A DNA stretch of 10,735 bases from a bacterium TMED198 (lineage in GTDB: Bacteria > Fidelibacterota > Marinisomatia > SCGC-AAA003-L08 > D37C17). Positions 6,945-10,735 of this stretch are shown in pieces. The notes below the pieces were generated by a model. The model was given only the letters and a program-made list of their open reading frames with translations. It did not search any database and had not been told where the DNA came from. The stretch lies in contig NHIV01000006.1 of the NCBI GenBank assembly GCA_002170735.1, positions 1 to 10,735 of the forward strand, given 5' to 3'. Numbering within the stretch: position 1 is the first letter of the stretch; every line of letters begins with the position of its first letter. The position numbers were made by a program, and so were the translations under genes.

Positions 6945-9316
6945 TTTATAACCAAGTTAACTAGTTTTCCTGGAATATAAATTTCTTTTATTATTGTTTT
7001 TCCTTTTAAATACTGATCAATCTTTGGGATTTTTTTACATAAACCAAGGACCTCTTCTTTACTAACACCATTGGGAAGATCTATGCTTGATCTTAACTTA
7101 CCATTAACCTGAACGACAATTGTCAGCATGTCATCAATAGTCAGCTTCTCATCATAATCAGGCCACGATTCATTGAATATTGTTGTGCCACGTCCCTCTC
7201 TCTCCCACAGCTCTTCACAAAGGTGAGGAGATATCGGAGCAAGAAGTTTTAAAAATATGACTCTAAAATCTGAACTAATTTTTATTGATGCAAAATGATT
7301 CATCAATTCCATCAGCTTGCTTATAGCTGTATTAAACTTCATAGATTCAAAATCACTGGTTACAGCTTTAACTGTTTTATGAAGAACCTTTATATCCTTA
7401 TGTTCAGGGCATGCCGTTGATGTGTCACTTGTAAATTTACTCCAGACCTTATTTACAAATCTTGATATACCCGTTATTCCCGAATCATTCCAGTCACCGC
7501 CATCATCAAAAGGACCCATAAACATAAGATAGGCTCTGAAAATATCTGATCCATAATTTTCTATAAACTTATCCGGAGAAACTGTGTTACCTTTAGATTT
7601 AGACATTTTTGCGCCGTCCTTTGTGATAGTTCCTTGGTGAAAAAGTTTCTTGAATGGCTCATCAAAGCTTAAATGCCCCAAGTCTCTAAGCGCTTTTGTT
7701 ACAAACCTAGCATAGAGAAGATGCATCGTGGCATGCTCTGACCCTCCTACATAACAATCAACCGGAAGCCAGTCCAAAGATTCTTTAGAAAATGGCTTTT
7801 GAGTATTACGAGAATCTGGATATCTAAGATAGTACCAGGAAGAGCATACGAATGTATCCATTGTATCAACCTCAGGCTTCCAGCCTTTTCCAAAAATTGC
7901 TTCTGTTCTATCTACAAGCTCCTTAGAAGAGCCTAAAGGCGATGTGCCCTTTGGCTTATAGTCAACATCATCCGGAAGCAGCCATGGAAGATGCTTATCT
8001 GGAATAAGGTGAGGAACTCCATCAGGGCTGTACACTACAGGGATCGGGCAACCCCAGTATCTTTGGCGAGAAATCAGCCAATCTTTTAGCTTATAATTTA
8101 TTTTCGAAGCTCCAAAGCTATTTTTTTCCAAGAAGGTGATGATTTTCTGCTTAGCCTCTTCTACATCCATGCCATTTATTAATTCAGAGTTAACCATACT
8201 ACCCAACCCTGTAAATGGGATCTCATCATCTTCACAGTCAATTACTTTAATAATCTCTAAACTATACTTCTTTGCAAATTCATGGTCTCTCTCATCATGC
8301 CCAGGAACTGCCATTATCGCACCGGTTCCATATGTAGAAAGTACATAGTCTGCAATCCAAATCTGGATTTTTTCTCCATTAATAGGGTTTATGGCATAGG
8401 AGCCTGAAAATACTCCGGTTTTATCTTTGTTTAAGTCGGTTCTCTCCAACTCATTTTTTCTCTGGGCCTCTTTACAGTACTCATCAACACACTTAACGTT
8501 TTCATCTGTAGTGATTTTTTGAAGCAAATCATGCTCCGGAGATAATACTAAGTATGATGCGCCATACAAAGTATCAGGTCTTGTCGTATAGACCTTTACA
8601 GAGATTTCACTAGACTCAACATTAAACAAAATTTCTGCGCCAGAGCTTCTGCCGATCCAGTTCTTCTGCATCGCCATTGTTTTACCGGGCCAATCTATGC
8701 CATCAAAAGATAATAGCTCTTCTGCGTAATCTGTTATCTTGAAGAACCATTGTTTTAATGCCTTCTGCTCTACAAATGCTCCTGACCTTTCTGATGTCCC
8801 ATCTGCCAGAACCTGCTCATTTGCTAAAACAGTCTGATCTACAGGGTCCCAATTAACAAGAGCCTCTCTTCTATAAGCAAGTTTATTTATGTAGAGCTCC
8901 TTAAACAACCACTGAGTCCATCTATAGTAATCAGGTCTTGATGTTACAACTTCTGCTGACCAATCAAACATCGCACCAATCTCGCTAAGCTGCTTTCTCA
9001 TTGTACCTATATTTGACATCGTACTCTCTCGTGGATGGACACCGTTTTTAATAGCAAAGTTTTCAGCAGGAAGGCCGAAAGAGTCGAAACCTTGAGGTTG
9101 AAAAACACTTTTCCCTCTCATTCTTTTAAATCTAGCAAATGTATCAACGGGACCATAGTTATACCAATGGCCAATGTGAAGCTTGTCACCCGATGGATAG
9201 CTGAACATTGTAAGACAGTAATATTTATTTTTCAGATCATAATCGAAAGTCTCATGCTCAACTTTCCAATTTTCCTGCCATTTTTTTTCAATTTCCTTGT
9301 AATTGTAGATACTCAT
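6941..9316 (-). CDS. leuS: Leucyl-tRNA synthetase
   Basis: Charges tRNA-Leu with leucine in the cytoplasm. The 791 residues hold, in order: the HIGH motif at 47-50 (KLHIGHWYNYGP), the WNPx-type zinc module position near 156-178, and the CP1 editing domain with TTRPDTLYG at 244-252. Next come GTGAIMAVPGHDERD near 331-344, with its editing aspartate; RQRYWGCPIP near 418; then KMSKS at 570-574; and the anticodon-binding and C-terminal domains from about 620 on, ending GKLVNLVIK. It is about 70 residues shorter than E. coli LeuRS but within the bacterial range. The zinc knuckle cysteines are gone: the module reads WDPVDQTVLANEQV then SERSG, a variant known from other bacteria. The second zinc-type insertion (YWGCPIPVVYSPDG) also lacks a CxxC. 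ATG at 9316 is preceded by a TATAAT 26 bp away, and no Shine-Dalgarno is clear. Confidence 0.98.
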   Translation of the reverse strand: MSIYNYKEIEKKWQENWKVEHETFDYDLKNKYYCLTMFSYPSGDKLHIGHWYNYGPVDTFARFKRMRGKSVFQPQGFDSFGLPAENFAIKNGVHPRESTMSNIGTMRKQLSEIGAMFDWSAEVVTSRPDYYRWTQWLFKELYINKLAYRREALVNWDPVDQTVLANEQVLADGTSERSGAFVEQKALKQWFFKITDYAEELLSFDGIDWPGKTMAMQKNWIGRSSGAEILFNVESSEISVKVYTTRPDTLYGASYLVLSPEHDLLQKITTDENVKCVDEYCKEAQRKNELERTDLNKDKTGVFSGSYAINPINGEKIQIWIADYVLSTYGTGAIMAVPGHDERDHEFAKKYSLEIIKVIDCEDDEIPFTGLGSMVNSELINGMDVEEAKQKIITFLEKNSFGASKINYKLKDWLISRQRYWGCPIPVVYSPDGVPHLIPDKHLPWLLPDDVDYKPKGTSPLGSSKELVDRTEAIFGKGWKPEVDTMDTFVCSSWYYLRYPDSRNTQKPFSKESLDWLPVDCYVGGSEHATMHLLYARFVTKALRDLGHLSFDEPFKKLFHQGTITKDGAKMSKSKGNTVSPDKFIENYGSDIFRAYLMFMGPFDDGGDWNDSGITGISRFVNKVWSKFTSDTSTACPEHKDIKVLHKTVKAVTSDFESMKFNTAISKLMELMNHFASIKISSDFRVIFLKLLAPISPHLCEELWEREGRGTTIFNESWPDYDEKLTIDDMLTIVVQVNGKLRSSIDLPNGVSKEEVLGLCKKIPKIDQYLKGKTIIKEIYIPGKLVNLVIK

Positions 9317-9341
9317 ATATAAAGTTACACTTTAATTAAAT

Positions 9342-9347
9342 ATTATA
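9342..9347 (-). promoter_or_regulatory. Possible -10 element (TATAAT) upstream of leuS
   Basis: A perfect TATAAT lies in the 45-bp gap (9317-9361) between the HIT gene and leuS, 25 bp before the ATG, so a transcript would have a 5' leader of about 20 nt. No good -35 hexamer sits 16-18 bp upstream, and the surroundings are almost all A and T, so chance is a real possibility. The rest of this gap holds nothing else I can identify. Confidence 0.35.
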
Positions 9348-9361
9348 AATAACATTAAAAA

Positions 9362-9700
9362 CTATATATTAAACGATAGTTTCTTTCCACCTATTATATG
9401 CAAATGAATATGAAATACAGTCTGACCTCCATCCTTGTTGCAATTGAAAACGGCTCTATAACCTTTAGAATCCACCCCCATCTCCTTTGCAATATTTTTT
9501 GCAACGCAAAACATTCTACCAATAAGAGGACCATCCTCTTCTTTGATATCGTTTAAAGTTGGTATTTCTTTTTTTGGAACAACCAGAAAATGTACTGGAG
9601 CTTGAGGCTTTATATCATTAAATGCTATCATCTCGCTATCCTCATAGATGATATCAGCTGGTATTTCTCTATTTATAATTTTTGTAAATATAGAGCTCAC
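9362..9700 (-). CDS. hinT: HIT-family nucleotide-binding protein (HinT-like)
   Basis: A 112-residue purine-nucleotide phosphoramidase-type protein. It opens with SSIFTKIINREIPADIIYED, goes through AFNDIKPQAPVHFLVVPKK, and carries the histidine triad HIHLHII (His97, His99, His101) near the end, preceded by DGGQTVFH. The length and layout are those of bacterial HinT, which acts on AMP-linked phosphoramidates and acyl-adenylates, including aminoacyl-AMP. A functional link with the neighbouring leucyl-tRNA synthetase is possible but may be coincidence. The GTG start at 9700 overlaps the QueC-like stop by one base (TAGTG). AAGGA at 12 nt upstream is a rather distant Shine-Dalgarno. The assignment is firm; the gene name is by family. 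Confidence 0.92.
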   Translation of the reverse strand: MSSIFTKIINREIPADIIYEDSEMIAFNDIKPQAPVHFLVVPKKEIPTLNDIKEEDGPLIGRMFCVAKNIAKEMGVDSKGYRAVFNCNKDGGQTVFHIHLHIIGGKKLSFNI

Positions 9701-10491
9701 TATAGAGATTTTTCCTTAAAACTACTTTCCACACTTAAAGCCCTTTCCAGGACAGTCGGCCATGCTTCGGTGTATTCTATAGGGTCTACCAGTCCTAACT
9801 TGTTAAACGAAAGAATTCTTTCAACATCTGCTCCTGACTTTCCATCAGATTTTCCATGAATATCTGGATTGTAGGATGTTATCGTGTTGCGATAAAACTC
9901 CTTAAAATCCAACCCAAGAGAGTTTAATTTTACAATAGTTTTTTTGAGAATCGAATGCTTTTCGTCATTGATGAAAGGTAAATAGAAGCTTAACAATTCA
10001 GAGCCCCAGTTTCCCTTTTTAAAAGCGCTCTCTAGAAGTTCATAAAAATCAGGCCTGCAATCGGGGTATATTGAATGATCCCCTGCATGTACGCCTAAAC
10101 CTAAAATAATTTTTTCTTTTTTTTTGGATGACAACGATAAAGAGTATCCATAAATAATAGATGAAAAGATTGCATTTCTATTTGGAACAAATGTAGAAAT
10201 CATACTTTCTTCTTCGTAATACCCTTCAGGTATAGATTGTCCTTCATCTATGAGGGAGGAATTGAATTTAGAAAACACGTCTTCTATGGAAATAACTTTG
10301 TGGATCAGCTTATCAGAAAAACCATTTTGACCTAAATATCCAATATTGCTCTTTGCTCGCTCAACCTCTATAATATGCTTTTGGCTGTATTTAAAGGTAA
10401 TACAATGAACTCTATAGCCTGAAGATAGAAGATCAAGAAGAAGAGCACTTGAATCCATGCCACCGCTAAAACTTATTACTGATTCTTTCAT
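9700..10491 (-). CDS. queC: QueC-like PP-loop ATPase (7-cyano-7-deazaguanine synthase homologue) lacking zinc cysteines
   Basis: A 263-residue PP-loop protein. The adenylation loop is SGGMDSS at residues 9-15; FVPNRNAIF (101-109) and YPDCRPDF (142-149) are QueC signatures. QueC converts 7-carboxy-7-deazaguanine, ammonia and ATP to preQ0 for queuosine. In typical QueC the C-terminal zinc site is one Cys in a SCY-like motif plus CxxCxxC. Here the equivalent segments read TSYNPD (Ser206) and DGKSGAD (Asp216, Ser219, Asp222), so all four cysteines are replaced; only Cys30 and the conserved Cys145 remain. The rest of the tail (VERILSF, LGLVDPIEYTEAW) still aligns. It is longer than the usual 220-230 residues. 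The ATG is coupled by ATGA to the phosphatase stop. Either this is an active QueC that does without zinc, or a paralogue with a different substrate. No other queuosine gene lies in the window. Confidence 0.85.
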   Translation of the reverse strand: MKESVISFSGGMDSSALLLDLLSSGYRVHCITFKYSQKHIIEVERAKSNIGYLGQNGFSDKLIHKVISIEDVFSKFNSSLIDEGQSIPEGYYEEESMISTFVPNRNAIFSSIIYGYSLSLSSKKKEKIILGLGVHAGDHSIYPDCRPDFYELLESAFKKGNWGSELLSFYLPFINDEKHSILKKTIVKLNSLGLDFKEFYRNTITSYNPDIHGKSDGKSGADVERILSFNKLGLVDPIEYTEAWPTVLERALSVESSFKEKSL

Positions 10492-10735
10492 GCAGAAGTT
10501 TCTATCTGTAGATCTTGAGGTATTGAGCTGTTGGACTCAACGCCCGGCCTGCCAAGTATTGAAAAATCAGTTATACTTCCACTGAAATAATTATACACCC
10601 ATGGCTCACACCAGCCAACTTCTGTTTTTAATATTTGCTTATTTGAAAGATCATGGAGGTGCATAACTATAGATCTTATTGAGTTTCCATGGGCAGAGAC
10701 AATAACTGTATTATTTCCAGCTAGCAAAGGCTGTA
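10488..10735 (-). CDS. Histidine phosphatase / GpmA-like phosphoglycerate mutase, C-terminal part
   Basis: The frame is open to the right edge, so only about the last 81 residues are seen; the TTG at 10727 is internal. VIVSAHGNSIRSIVMHL contains the second catalytic-histidine motif (AHGNS.R) typical of 2,3-bisphosphoglycerate-dependent phosphoglycerate mutase, and the preceding PLLAGNN matches the GpmA lead-in. After that, GpmA normally has an LNIPTG-like segment; here it is TEVGWCEPWVYNY, and the tail differs, so an orthologous glycolytic role is not certain. The RHG motif and first half are outside the window. The stop overlaps the QueC-like start as ATGA. Confidence 0.75.
   Translation of the reverse strand, partial: QPLLAGNNTVIVSAHGNSIRSIVMHLHDLSNKQILKTEVGWCEPWVYNYFSGSITDFSILGRPGVESNSSIPQDLQIETSA

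Noticed and set aside
8136..8348. Open frame on the + strand inside leuS (also 9035-9322)
   Set aside because: Antisense to essential, motif-rich LeuRS sequence; composition is that of a reverse-complement shadow.

Overview
This is an AT-rich (roughly one third G+C by eye), gene-dense bacterial segment. It has a beta-barrel protein with a signal peptide, which implies an outer membrane, and it uses TGA as an ordinary stop. The DNA photolyase suggests life in light, and the compact layout with mostly overlapping genes fits a streamlined, probably aquatic, uncultured Gram-negative bacterium. The LeuRS style (a GDKLHIGH-type signature, 791 residues) reminds me of FCB-group or marine uncultured lineages. 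That placement is inference with low confidence.

Layout. Positions 1-1551 (+ strand) hold the C-terminal 314 residues of a class I-type photolyase, whose 5' end lies outside the window. It is followed, with an 8-bp overlap, by a stand-alone LON substrate-binding-domain protein. A 57-bp convergent gap follows. Everything from 1609 to 10735 is on the minus strand. In transcription order (right to left) it holds: the C-terminal end of a GpmA-like histidine phosphatase (partial), a QueC-like PP-loop synthase, a HIT-family (HinT-like) protein, leucyl-tRNA synthetase, a membrane-anchored dienelactone-hydrolase-type alpha/beta hydrolase, a 54-codon cysteine-rich protein that is easily missed, an AKR6/Kv-beta-like aldo/keto reductase, a small outer-membrane beta-barrel protein, a 96-bp gap with a possible leader ORF, an EamA/DMT transporter, an unknown 135-residue protein, and a diaminopropionate ammonia-lyase.

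How the genes fit together. Five minus-strand junctions are 4-bp ATGA overlaps, one is a TAGTG overlap and one is an 11-bp overlap. The minus strand therefore reads as two or three translationally coupled operons. Likely breaks are upstream of leuS (45 bp with a TATAAT) and upstream of the EamA gene (96 bp). The products are mixed housekeeping and small-molecule functions, with no single obvious pathway. The clearest functional pairing is EamA transporter / unknown protein / diaminopropionate ammonia-lyase, suggesting amino-acid handling.

Most notable points. The QueC-like protein has lost all four zinc-ligand cysteines. A hidden 54-aa CxxC...CxxC protein sits between the hydrolase and the aldo/keto reductase. 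A 13-codon ORF with a strong GGAGG lies upstream of the transporter. A 135-aa protein of unknown family is coupled between transporter and lyase. I see no mobile element, CRISPR array, tRNA or rRNA, and no clear sign of a wholly new multi-gene system.
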